Shown here piece by piece: positions 55,493 to 63,451 of a stretch of 64,000 nucleotides of DNA; position 1 is the first letter of the stretch; each line of letters starts with the position of its first letter. Source of the DNA: Mucilaginibacter celer (GTDB taxonomy: Bacteria; Bacteroidota; Bacteroidia; Sphingobacteriales; Sphingobacteriaceae); NCBI RefSeq assembly GCF_003576455.2, contig NZ_CP032869.1, positions 4,092,001-4,156,000 of the forward strand, in the 5' to 3' direction. A program made the position numbers and the translations under genes. The notes beneath the pieces were generated by a model. It was not told the origin of the DNA, made no database searches, and worked only from the letters and a program-made list of their open reading frames with translations.

Positions 55493-57355
55493 TTAATGTG
55501 TTACCCCCGGTATTAATTCTAACACCAATGTTGTTTTAGCAGGGATGCTTACTTTATCCAGACTAATCACTTCATCTGTAAGCACGTTCCTTGCTTTTTT
55601 GGCATCGCCGGTACGCTCAAAATAGCGCGATGTGGTGGTTTCCTGATCTTTTTCATTACTGTTGAACAGGATCATCACCGTTTTCTGTGCATCGTACCTG
55701 AAATACACGTAGATACCGTTTTCGGGCACATACTGCATCAGTTTACCGGTTTGCAGGGCGGTTGTACCTTTGCGGTAATTGGCCAGCTTGCTTACATAGT
55801 TAAAAGCGTCTTTCTCTTTTTTGCTGCGGCCTTCGGCGGTAAACTTGTTATCCTTATCACCAGCCCAACCACCCGGAAAATCTTCGCGAACAAGGCCATC
55901 CGGGTTAGAGTAATTTTTCATCAGGATCTCATCGCCATAATATAACTGCGGTACGCCACGCATGGTGAGCAGCATAGCGATGGCCGATTTGTATTTCACC
56001 ACATCCTCACCCACCATCGATAAAAGGCGGCTCATATCATGATTATCCATAAAGATGGTGTTGCGGGTGGCATCCTGGTATAAAAAGTCCTGCGCTACAA
56101 CCGAGTATAAACGGCCTACACCATCCGTCCATCCATCTTTGCCGTTAATGGCTTCGTAAATAGCATCTTTTAAAACACCATCGGTTACGCCGGGCAATTG
56201 GGTATCAAAACCGCGGTTAACGGTATTGCCCTGCGTAAAATAAGCCTGGTTAGCTGCCGACCAAACCAGCGTTTCGCCAAATATGGAGAGCTTCGGAAAT
56301 TCGGCCTTTACATCCTTTGCCCATTTGGCCATGTAAACCGGTTCGTTATACGGATAGGTATCCAGCCTGAACCCATCAATACCGGCATACTCCACCCACC
56401 AGATATGGTTTTGAGTGAGGTAGTTTTGCACGTACACATTGTTCTGGTTCATATCGGCCATGCGGTGGTCAAACCAGCCATCCTGCATCAGCTTACGATC
56501 CATGGGCGAGGCGTGTGGGTCCATCACCGTGGCGTCGCGGAAGTTTGATTTGGTGTAGGTTGGCCATTGGTGTACCCAGCTTTTCATCGGCATATCCTGT
56601 ATCAGGTAGCCCTCAGTACCTGCGTGGTTGTGTACCAGGTCTTTAATTACTTTGATACCCACAGCGTGGCATTTCTCTACAAACTTTTTATACAGATCGT
56701 TAGTGCCGTAGCGTGGATCTATCTTATAGTAGTCTGTTACGGCGTAGCCGTGGTATGAAGCGTGAGGCTCGTCGTTCTCAATTTCGGGTGTGAGCCAGAT
56801 GGCTGTTACGCCTAAGCTTTTGATGTAATCAAGGTGGTTGATGATGCCTTGCAGATCGCCCCCGTGGCGGCTGTACATCGAATCGCGGTGAACGCCGCGT
56901 TCGCGCAGGTTATCGAACGAGTCGTTCGAAGCATCGCCATTGCTAAACCTGTCAGGCATAATCAAATAGATCACATCTTTATTGGTTACGCCCTGGATGC
57001 GGCCTGCCGATTTATCGCGTTTATTGAGCGTGTAGCTATAGCTCAGATCTTTTTCGCCTGCTTTTTTAAACTTTATCGGGAACGTTCCCGGAACTGCTGA
57101 TGAAAAAATTTGAAGATCAATGAATAAATAATTCGGATTTTCAACTTTATGCACTGCTTTAAGCTTTACGCCGGGGTAGCTTAAAGATACATTGCGCGAG
57201 GCGATATTGCTGCCATGAACCACCAACTGCAGGTTAGGGTTACTCATGCCAACCCACCACGACATAGGCTCAACGCGCTCCAAAGCAGGCGTTTGTGCCT
57301 TTACACCCAAAGCAGCCAGCAAGCAGCAAAAGGCGGATAGTAAGGTTTTTCTCAT
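55493..57355 (-). CDS. neopullulanase/cyclomaltodextrinase-like GH13 enzyme, secreted (SusA-like)
   Basis: A 620-aa enzyme with a signal peptide (ending LAALGVKAQ). Residues about 25-115 form a cyclomaltodextrinase-type N-terminal beta domain, then the barrel has LVHNHAG, DGFRLDTYPYNEP (nucleophile Asp), IFGETLVW (acid Glu) and FMDNHDMSRL (third Asp). It is likely a periplasmic neopullulanase or cyclodextrinase like SusA. It is the first gene of the minus-strand glucan operon. Confidence 0.9.
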   Translation of the reverse strand: MRKTLLSAFCCLLAALGVKAQTPALERVEPMSWWVGMSNPNLQLVVHGSNIASRNVSLSYPGVKLKAVHKVENPNYLFIDLQIFSSAVPGTFPIKFKKAGEKDLSYSYTLNKRDKSAGRIQGVTNKDVIYLIMPDRFSNGDASNDSFDNLRERGVHRDSMYSRHGGDLQGIINHLDYIKSLGVTAIWLTPEIENDEPHASYHGYAVTDYYKIDPRYGTNDLYKKFVEKCHAVGIKVIKDLVHNHAGTEGYLIQDMPMKSWVHQWPTYTKSNFRDATVMDPHASPMDRKLMQDGWFDHRMADMNQNNVYVQNYLTQNHIWWVEYAGIDGFRLDTYPYNEPVYMAKWAKDVKAEFPKLSIFGETLVWSAANQAYFTQGNTVNRGFDTQLPGVTDGVLKDAIYEAINGKDGWTDGVGRLYSVVAQDFLYQDATRNTIFMDNHDMSRLLSMVGEDVVKYKSAIAMLLTMRGVPQLYYGDEILMKNYSNPDGLVREDFPGGWAGDKDNKFTAEGRSKKEKDAFNYVSKLANYRKGTTALQTGKLMQYVPENGIYVYFRYDAQKTVMILFNSNEKDQETTTSRYFERTGDAKKARNVLTDEVISLDKVSIPAKTTLVLELIPGVTH

Positions 57356-58172
57356 ATAAAAAATGATAATGGGATAATTGGTTGGGTTGTAGGATGCCTA
57401 TAACCACGTTCCAAATTTATAATAAAATTAATTGCTTGTATGGAAAAAAAATAATTGACACTAATTTTTTCGAATGGAAACGAATTACACGAATTTAGTT
57501 TGGTTTGGGATAGTGCGTGGGCAGCGTTAGGGATTGCAGCGGAAAACCCACAGCCCGTGGTGGCCATAGCGCGTCGGCCGGGCGAGGATTTGCAGCGGAA
57601 AGCCCGGGCCGCAGGCAACGCCCCAATTACAATCGTAGCCGAAAATATTATTGATTAACTCCTTTACTCTTTAAGATTCTCCCATGAGTGAAGTATTTAC
57701 CAAGTGATAACATTGGTGTACTAACAAACATCGTCGCCCTCTTGGCCGGGCGGGGCCAGGTACTTTTGTAGCCGCAAAAGTACCCAAAACGGCTTGCAGC
57801 AGAAAGGCTTCTTTGCCGCACTGGCCCGCGCGCCCTCCCACCGCTTGCCTTGCACTGCAAAACGGGCAGAACCACGGGCTGCTAAATTTTGCCCTACTGC
57901 GTTCGCTCCTTCCTCTCCTTTATGCAAAAAGTAGCTATGCCCCTTCCCTCGCTCAAGGCCACCATCGTTCTGCCCGTTTTCGCCCGAAGCTGCTCTGCTG
58001 CGGAAACGCGGCTACTATTCAACATATATTTAATAAAACCACTTCACCCATCCGCCCATCTACCAAACTAATTTCCCGAATCGGCTTCTACGCCATCATT
58101 CGTGTAATTCGTCTAAATTCTACACGCCCTGATAAGCATTCGTGTAAAACATTAAATATTTTTCTATGTTTA
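57356..58172. other. 817-bp repeat-rich, gene-free region
   Basis: No gene is supported. The 15-nt sequence ACGAATTACACGAAT at 57480-57494 returns inverted at 58098-58112. Between them are GC-rich blocks (57520-57620; 57734-57830) unlike the AT-rich flanks. The block at 57734-57770 is identical to 37276-37312, and GTACTTTTGT...CAAAAGTAC beside it forms a small hairpin. The open frames there look accidental. Confidence 0.6.
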
Positions 58173-58204
58173 TTTGGATTGATTACAAATAAACACAATA
58201 TTTG
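58173..58204 (+). promoter_or_regulatory. promoter of the Cys-rich protein gene
   Basis: TTTG at 58173-58176 and AATATTTG at 58197-58204 are spaced 20 bp, matching the Bacteroidota sigma-ABfr pattern TTTG-N19/20-TAnnTTTG with one mismatch. The start codon is at 58215, so the leader would be very short. Confidence 0.45.
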
Positions 58205-58214
58205 TACCCGTTAT

Positions 58215-58574
58215 ATGATTGCGACCACCGAACTAACTTTATGGACCGACGTTTTCAGCACCAAAACAGGTGCGGTTTACCAGTGCGATGCGGAGCGCTG
58301 CTGGTACGTTGATTTCGCAGGTAAGGTGGCAAAGTTTGATCATCGTTGCTTTATGAAACTGCGCAAGGCGGTTTATGCCATCGATATCGAACAAAAATTA
58401 TTGAATACCACTACCGATCCGGATGTTGAGATCATTTTTATCTGCGCCTGCGATCATTGTTATGTACTTTCATTGGCTCAAATTATTAACCTGAAAGAGC
58501 TTTTGGAAGGTACTTTTGTAATGCTGGAACTGAACCACATTATCCACGACCGTGTTTACAGTAACTCACTGTAA
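58215..58574 (+). CDS. small Cys-rich protein, possibly DUF6686
   Basis: A 119-aa soluble protein; I take ATG 58215 (MIATTELTLW) because the long upstream frame runs through repeat DNA. Cysteines at 24, 29, 45, 77, 79 and 82 (VYQCDAERCW, CACDHC) could bind a metal. It resembles small Bacteroidota proteins labelled DUF6686, an assignment I hold loosely. It lies 131 bp upstream of ferritin on the same strand, which may hint at a role in iron or metal handling. Confidence 0.6.
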   Translation: MIATTELTLWTDVFSTKTGAVYQCDAERCWYVDFAGKVAKFDHRCFMKLRKAVYAIDIEQKLLNTTTDPDVEIIFICACDHCYVLSLAQIINLKELLEGTFVMLELNHIIHDRVYSNSL

Positions 58575-58705
58575 TTTAGACTAATTATCAACACAATTTA
58601 GATCAATTTCATATTAAATTTAAATTAAACTAATATGCTTTAACAGCATTATTATTGCATTATAATTTTTTGCTATAAGCATATAACGTTTAATTTAAAC
58701 AGATC

Positions 58706-59236
58706 ATGAAAGATTTACTCCGCATAAAAAGCCTGATCTCATCAGATATCGAAACGCTTTTAAACCAGCAAGTTAAAAAAGAAGCACTCTCTTCTTCTAT
58801 ATATTTAGCCATGGCTTCATGGTGCAACCGTAACGGTTATGATTTTTCGTCAGATTATTTTTTTAAACAAGCTGAAGAAGAGCGTCATCATCAACTAAAA
58901 TTTTACAAATACATCCTGGATATGGGCGGCAACGCGGTATCACCAGAAGTAACCGGCATCAAACAGGAATACAACTCATTCCGCGAAGTGTTTGAGGAGG
59001 CTTTGGATCAGGAGATCAGTGTAACCAACTCTATTAAAAACATTTACGCTAAATGTTTAAAAGAGCAGGATTTTGTTACCATGGAGTTCCTGAACTGGTT
59101 CCTGAAAGAACAACGCGAAGAAGAATACAAAGCCCGTCGCGCCCTCGAACTATTCGAAGTTATTGGCGAAGAAGGTACCGGCAGGTGGCAAATTGATAAA
59201 CACGTTGGTCAGATAAAATACGATAGCGAGGCGTAA
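58706..59236 (+). CDS. ftnA: non-haem ferritin
   Basis: A 176-aa four-helix ferritin that oxidises and stores iron. Ferroxidase ligands are visible: Glu in TLLNQQVKKE (about 17-26), the EEERHH segment at 57-62 and Glu/Gln on the third helix (EALDQEISVTNSI). A second QREEE segment precedes the last helix. Length and motifs match bacterial FtnA. It is followed by a strong terminator. Confidence 0.94.
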   Translation: MKDLLRIKSLISSDIETLLNQQVKKEALSSSIYLAMASWCNRNGYDFSSDYFFKQAEEERHHQLKFYKYILDMGGNAVSPEVTGIKQEYNSFREVFEEALDQEISVTNSIKNIYAKCLKEQDFVTMEFLNWFLKEQREEEYKARRALELFEVIGEEGTGRWQIDKHVGQIKYDSEA

Positions 59237-59241
59237 GCCCC

Positions 59242-59358
59242 ACCCAAACCCTCCCCGGAAGGGAGGCTTATAAAAAAGGTCTTTTTGCAAATGCAAAAAG
59301 ACCTTTTTTATTTTCGAAGTCTCCCCTACCGGGGGAGATTTAGAGGGGGCCGGGGCTT
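59242..59358. repeat. nested inverted repeat after ferritin
   Basis: Outer arms (AACCCTCCCCGGAAGGGAGG on the left; CTCCCCTACCGGGGGAGATT and GGGGGCCGGGGCTT on the right) enclose the terminator at 59272-59314. This CCCTCCCC-type repeat between convergent genes looks like a dispersed element. Confidence 0.5.
59272..59314. terminator. terminator after ferritin
   Basis: A near-perfect stem AAAAAAGGTCTTTTTGCA / TGCAAAAAGACCTTTTTT is followed by ATTTT. It can act in both directions between ferritin and the convergent 2Fe-2S gene. Confidence 0.9.
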
Positions 59359-59619
59359 TTATTCTATCAACCCCATCGCCTGCAAAACCTCTTTAGGATG
59401 ATATTCCTTTAACCAGGTATTACCCGGCTGGATGCTGCAGATTGGCGCGTATTTGCACCTGTCGGTGCATTCGGTTTCTATCACCTCTATTCCTTCGCGA
59501 CCGTGGTGATGTTTAATGTACGATTTGGCCAGTTTATACATATCCTTGCCGCCCCGTTTTCCGCATTTGCTGCCTACACATACGTACAGCACTTTATCAG
59601 GTATGGTGAATTTGCCCAT
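59359..59619 (-). CDS. thioredoxin-like 2Fe-2S ferredoxin
   Basis: An 86-aa protein of the thioredoxin-like 2Fe-2S ferredoxin type (as in NuoE and cyanobacterial ferredoxin-like proteins). Cysteines at 14, 19, 51, 55 and 61 (VCVGSKCG and ECTDRCKYAPIC) provide the four cluster ligands plus one extra. It probably carries electrons, with unknown partners. It is convergent with ferritin. Confidence 0.85.
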   Translation of the reverse strand: MGKFTIPDKVLYVCVGSKCGKRGGKDMYKLAKSYIKHHHGREGIEVIETECTDRCKYAPICSIQPGNTWLKEYHPKEVLQAMGLIE

Positions 59620-59699
59620 GGGATTTATTTTTTTACAGGCCGTAAAGTTAAGGATATGTTAGGTGATTTTTAATTAATTACACCATCAGCGTAATGTAA

Positions 59700-60851
59700 C
59701 TATCCGGCCAGTTTCTTTTTAATAAACCCGGCGGCTTTGGTATATCCTCCCTCTGCACCATCCACAAAATGAATATGCCCATCCTCAAGGTCGCGCACAT
59801 AGCATGACATTACCGATTCACGACTTACATGGAAACCGAAAAACAACTTACCCTCATTTTCCAATTTCACCAGCACATCCTGCAATTTTTTGCGCTGCGC
59901 GGATGTACCTGAAATAACGGTGTTGATCTTTCCATCAATCACCAGCGTATCTGACATTTCAACCAGGCGTTTCAAATATTTTTTACCGTCGCTGGTACTG
60001 AAATAAATATGGCTGTAAAGCATAACTATCCATTCTTTCAACAATTCGAGCACTTTAATTTCGCCTAACTGTGCTTTCATTTCTTTCCGCAGCCTGGCAA
60101 ACGTTGAGTTTTGTTTAAGCTGGGGGATGGAAATGGGCTGCCGCTTTTCAGGAGCACCATAAATTTCGTCGATGTGGCAGATCACATCTTTAAATACCAT
60201 AGCCTGATCCTTTTCGTTCCGGGCAACAACCAACAGGGAAACAACTTCTTCGGTGTTTTCGGGCGGAGGGATCTTATCCCATCGGCAGCTCATTCCGCTC
60301 AGGTCAAGCTCGCCATCGCCGGCCGCGTGCTGATGCGGATCTTCTTTATCACCCTTAATTACCTTTTCGGCATAACTTAGGCCATTGCCCAGCACTATCG
60401 GGATGGTAAAATTACCCGAGGTGCAGTATTTACTGATACATAGCTTAGATCCGTGCTCATAAACCTGCTTTACATTCACAATCCCGGTGCGTAGCTCCAA
60501 TCCAAAATTACGCTGTGTATTTTCGCGGTATAAGGCCAAAGCCTTCATCACCTCATCAACAATAAGCGGCGGAATGATAAAGGTAGCCCCATCTCCCCCA
60601 AAAAAGAAAGGCACGGTAATGTCTTGCTTAAAGGCGATATTCAGCACGGTAACAATGCTTCCTGTAGCCACAAAATTCACATTCTCGTGCTCGCCGTTCT
60701 GTACCGCCTGGGTACTGTTCCGGATATCGGTGATAATAATGTGCCAATCCTCAGGTACGTTCTCAAACAGATCGGAACGTATAAAAAGCTCTCCGAGGGG
60801 GATATTGTTTACTACAAGCGCAGTATAAAAATGGTTACTATTGGCAGACAT
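59700..60851 (-). CDS. DUF3095 protein, class III nucleotidyl-cyclase-like
   Basis: A 383-aa soluble protein of the DUF3095 type. Residues 35-165 look like a class III adenylate/guanylate cyclase fold: TDIRNSTQAV (41-50) places an Asp at the first metal site, and FGGDGAT (84-90) is like the FGDGxL loop with a second Asp. Residues 200-383 do not resemble a known domain. Cyclase activity is not established for the family. It is monocistronic and divergent from the VOC gene. Confidence 0.75.
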   Translation of the reverse strand: MSANSNHFYTALVVNNIPLGELFIRSDLFENVPEDWHIIITDIRNSTQAVQNGEHENVNFVATGSIVTVLNIAFKQDITVPFFFGGDGATFIIPPLIVDEVMKALALYRENTQRNFGLELRTGIVNVKQVYEHGSKLCISKYCTSGNFTIPIVLGNGLSYAEKVIKGDKEDPHQHAAGDGELDLSGMSCRWDKIPPPENTEEVVSLLVVARNEKDQAMVFKDVICHIDEIYGAPEKRQPISIPQLKQNSTFARLRKEMKAQLGEIKVLELLKEWIVMLYSHIYFSTSDGKKYLKRLVEMSDTLVIDGKINTVISGTSAQRKKLQDVLVKLENEGKLFFGFHVSRESVMSCYVRDLEDGHIHFVDGAEGGYTKAAGFIKKKLAG

Positions 60852-60965
60852 TACAGGTTAATGTTTGGGGGATAATAATGTTTTTAAATTTACGCAAAAA
60901 AGGCTCCCGCCGTTTTATAAATGCATCGATAGTTTGCTAATATTGTAAACCAATCAACATAAAAT

Positions 60966-61316
60966 ATGAAAGCTATCGAGATCATCTCCATACCGGTAAC
61001 CGATCAGCAAGCCGCTAAAGAATTTTACCTCAAACTTGGTTTCGAAATAATGGTGGAAGCCAATTTTGAAAATCAAACCTGGATCCAGATGTCGTTTCCC
61101 GGTGCCCCGGTTTCTATAACGCTCGTAAACTGGTTCCCGCAGATGCCTGCCGGCAGTGTGCGCGGCTTTGTAATTAAAACCGATGATCTGGATAAAGAGG
61201 TGGAAGAACTACGCGCCAAAGGGCTTGAAGTAGAAGATGCTGAGAAGACACCGTGGGGAAGGTTTGCTACTGTTAAAGACCCGGATGGGAACGCGTTGAG
61301 TTTACATGGGAAATAA
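60966..61316 (+). CDS. VOC-family (glyoxalase-like) protein
   Basis: A 116-aa protein with two beta-alpha-beta-beta-beta modules of the vicinal-oxygen-chelate fold (ISIPVTDQQAAKEFYLKLGF and FVIKTDDLDKEVEELRAKG, ending VKDPDGNALSLHGK). Candidate metal ligands are the Glu near the end of module 1 and His at the C-terminus, but the set is incomplete. Members include dioxygenases and resistance proteins; function here is unknown. Confidence 0.82.
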   Translation: MKAIEIISIPVTDQQAAKEFYLKLGFEIMVEANFENQTWIQMSFPGAPVSITLVNWFPQMPAGSVRGFVIKTDDLDKEVEELRAKGLEVEDAEKTPWGRFATVKDPDGNALSLHGK

Positions 61317-61328
61317 TTTCTGAATTAA

Positions 61329-61427
61329 TTGTCTGAATCAGAATTTGCAGAATTATAGAATTTGCAGAATTATAGAATTTTCAGAATACGGAGGATCTAC
61401 AGAACAACATTCTGTTAATTCAAAAAT
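61329..61427 (+). repeat. left part of a hairpin split by an IS, with 17-bp tandem units
   Basis: TTGTCTGAATCAGAATTTGC (61329 onward) is one arm of an inverted repeat whose other arm is at 62777-62802 (25 of 26 nt match). Between are 2.6 copies of a 17-bp unit GAATTTGCAGAATTATA. The IS was inserted between the arms. Confidence 0.8.
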
Positions 61428-62771
61428 GGGTCTGTAAAATAAACTGTGTCAGCCCCTGCCGGCCCATGGGCCGGCAGGGGCTGATTGCTACATCAAATCT
61501 AATATCATTCTCCCAGGAAACCAAATGGCCAGCTTCTGGGCCGTTGTCGCCCAATTAGAAAGTGGCATCGTCCATTTTTGTTTAATGTTGTTATGAGCCA
61601 GATAGATCAGTTTTAACAGAGCCATATCGGATGTGAAACCACCCTTGGTTTTGGTTACTTTTCTGATTTGCCGGTGAAACCCTTCGATGGTATTGGTGGT
61701 ATAGATCAGTTTACGAATAGTGGTATCATACTGAAAATACGTGGTCAGCTTCGACCAGTTATTACGCCATGATTCCAATACCTTTTCATATTTCTTACCC
61801 CACTTTTCTTCTAATTGCTCTAAACGAAGTTCTGCCAGTTCGAGGGTTTCTGCCTGGTACACCGGCTTAAGATCTTTCATAAATACTTTTTGATCTTTAG
61901 AAGCCACGTACTTCAGGCTGTTGCGTATCTGGTGGACGATACAGGTCTGGATTTCTGTTTGAGGGAATACTGTATTTATGGCCTGTGGGAATCCATTGAG
62001 GTTATCAATGCAAGCAATCAGGATGTCTTTTACACCTCTGTTTTGAAGGTCGGTCAATACACTTAACCAAAAATTAGCGCCTTCGCTTTGAGATACATAC
62101 ATTCCTAACAACTCCTTGTGACCGTGACGGTCAATACCAAGAATGTTATAAACAGCATGCGCTACCATGCGGTGTTCCTCTTTAACCTTGTAATGCATCG
62201 CATCCAGCCAAACAATGGTGTAAAGTTCATCCAGCGGCCTTGATTGCCATTCTTTTACTTCAGGAATGATCTTATCTGTTATAGCAGATAAGGTACTGTG
62301 ACTGATATCTGTATCATACATGTCTTTGATATGCTTTGATATATCGCGGAAACTCATGCCCAGTCCATACATGCCGATGATCTTGGATTCAAGACTTTCT
62401 GCTAATATCGTTTCCCGTTTGCGGATCAGTTCGGGTTCAAAACTGGAATTGCGATCACGAGGGGTACTAATAGATATGGTGCCATCAGAGGTTCGGATAT
62501 TCTTACTGGTCTTACCGTTCCTGCGATTGCCTGAACTGCGTTCTGCTTCATCTAAATGGCTTTCCAATTCCGCCTCAAGGGCGGCATCAAGGAAACTTTT
62601 TAGCAACGGTGCAAAGGCTCCATCCTTGCCATAAAGCGATTTGCCCGAGCGGAGTTGCTCAAGGGCTTTCTTTTTCATTTGCTCGTATTCGAGCGATTCT
62701 TCTTCTCTCTTCATCTTAAACTGTGTTTTAAGTTAACATTTAACGCTTGACACAGTTTATTTTACACTCTC
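61428..62771 (-). mobile_element. IS256-family insertion sequence, intact
   Basis: A 1344-bp element with 24-bp imperfect terminal inverted repeats (inner 19 nt TGTAAAATAAACTGTGTCA perfect) and one transposase gene. An exact 8-bp target duplication TCAAAAAT flanks it (61420-61427 and 62772-62779). Intact ends, an intact gene and a perfect duplication point to a recent insertion. Confidence 0.93.
61488..62714 (-). CDS. IS256-family transposase
   Basis: A 408-aa DDE transposase of the mutator/IS256 type. Catalytic residues are Asp171 (WLDAMHYK), Asp237 (ACIDNLNG) and Glu344 (NTIEGFHRQ), followed by the Arg-Lys-rich segment. The CIVHQIRNS segment after the second Asp is the C-x2-H motif of the group. 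Full length and without stops, so it is probably active. It is the only gene in the element. Confidence 0.95.
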   Translation of the reverse strand: MKREEESLEYEQMKKKALEQLRSGKSLYGKDGAFAPLLKSFLDAALEAELESHLDEAERSSGNRRNGKTSKNIRTSDGTISISTPRDRNSSFEPELIRKRETILAESLESKIIGMYGLGMSFRDISKHIKDMYDTDISHSTLSAITDKIIPEVKEWQSRPLDELYTIVWLDAMHYKVKEEHRMVAHAVYNILGIDRHGHKELLGMYVSQSEGANFWLSVLTDLQNRGVKDILIACIDNLNGFPQAINTVFPQTEIQTCIVHQIRNSLKYVASKDQKVFMKDLKPVYQAETLELAELRLEQLEEKWGKKYEKVLESWRNNWSKLTTYFQYDTTIRKLIYTTNTIEGFHRQIRKVTKTKGGFTSDMALLKLIYLAHNNIKQKWTMPLSNWATTAQKLAIWFPGRMILDLM

Positions 62772-62776
62772 TCAAA

Positions 62777-62802
62777 AATTCTGTAAATTCTGATTCAGAC
62801 AA
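62777..62802 (+). repeat. right arm of the hairpin split by the IS
   Basis: AATTCTGTAAATTCTGATTC continuing to CAGACAA is the inverse of 61329-61354 with one mismatch. Its first nucleotides overlap the target duplication. Confidence 0.8.
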
Positions 62803-62840
62803 CTGAGTTTGCACAATTAAACCCCGTTCATTAATCCGCT

Positions 62841-63419
62841 ATGTTAAAAAAACACTCCTACTTCTTCCTCTTACTAACACTCCTCATCCTTGCCGGCTGT
62901 AACCCCAACAACACCAAACAACCCGAAGCTGATGTTTACAAAGTAGTTAAAGTAAAAGACGGCGATACACTCGGTCTGCTCAGCAGCGATAACCAGGAAG
63001 TTACCGTGCGCCTTGCCGAGATTGATTGCCCCGAAAAATCGCAGGCTTTTGGGCAGGCGGCTAAAAAATTCACATCGGATCTTTGTTTTGGTAAACAGGT
63101 TAGGCTGATAGGCGGCGAACATGACCGTTATGGCCGCACAGTAGCACAGGTTGTTTTGATTGATGGTACCAACGTAAATCACGAACTGGTAAAGAACGGC
63201 TACGCCTGGCAGTACAAAGCTTACTCCAAAAGCATTGAGCTTGCCGGTTTAGAGCAAGAGGCGCGTAACAGTCACCTTGGTCTTTGGCAAGATCCCAATC
63301 CTACCCCTCCGTGGGAATTCCGAAGGGAAAAGAAACAGCCTAAGGCAGATTCGCTTCAAACCCCGAAACCTAAAAAACATTACCACAGGCTCAAGCCAAA
63401 GCTTGAATATGCAGCCTAA
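62841..63419 (+). CDS. thermonuclease-family lipoprotein
   Basis: A 192-aa staphylococcal-nuclease-like protein. The lipobox LAGC puts the lipidated Cys at 20, so it is anchored in a membrane. The SNase domain (about 31-160) has the catalytic set Arg57 (VRLAEIDCPE), Glu65 and Arg99 (DRYGR), with the calcium-site Asp at KVKDGDT. It should cleave DNA and RNA outside the cytoplasm. The Lys-rich tail is disordered. The penicillin-acylase-type gene follows after 32 bp. Confidence 0.9.
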   Translation: MLKKHSYFFLLLTLLILAGCNPNNTKQPEADVYKVVKVKDGDTLGLLSSDNQEVTVRLAEIDCPEKSQAFGQAAKKFTSDLCFGKQVRLIGGEHDRYGRTVAQVVLIDGTNVNHELVKNGYAWQYKAYSKSIELAGLEQEARNSHLGLWQDPNPTPPWEFRREKKQPKADSLQTPKPKKHYHRLKPKLEYAA

Positions 63420-63451
63420 AAGCCTAACTTTATAGGCATCAACCTCAACAA

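Noticed and set aside
57813..58214. N-terminal 134 residues of a 253-aa gene upstream of ferritin
   Set aside because: The upstream part runs through repeat DNA; a promoter-like sequence and a good ATG at 58215 support the shorter protein.
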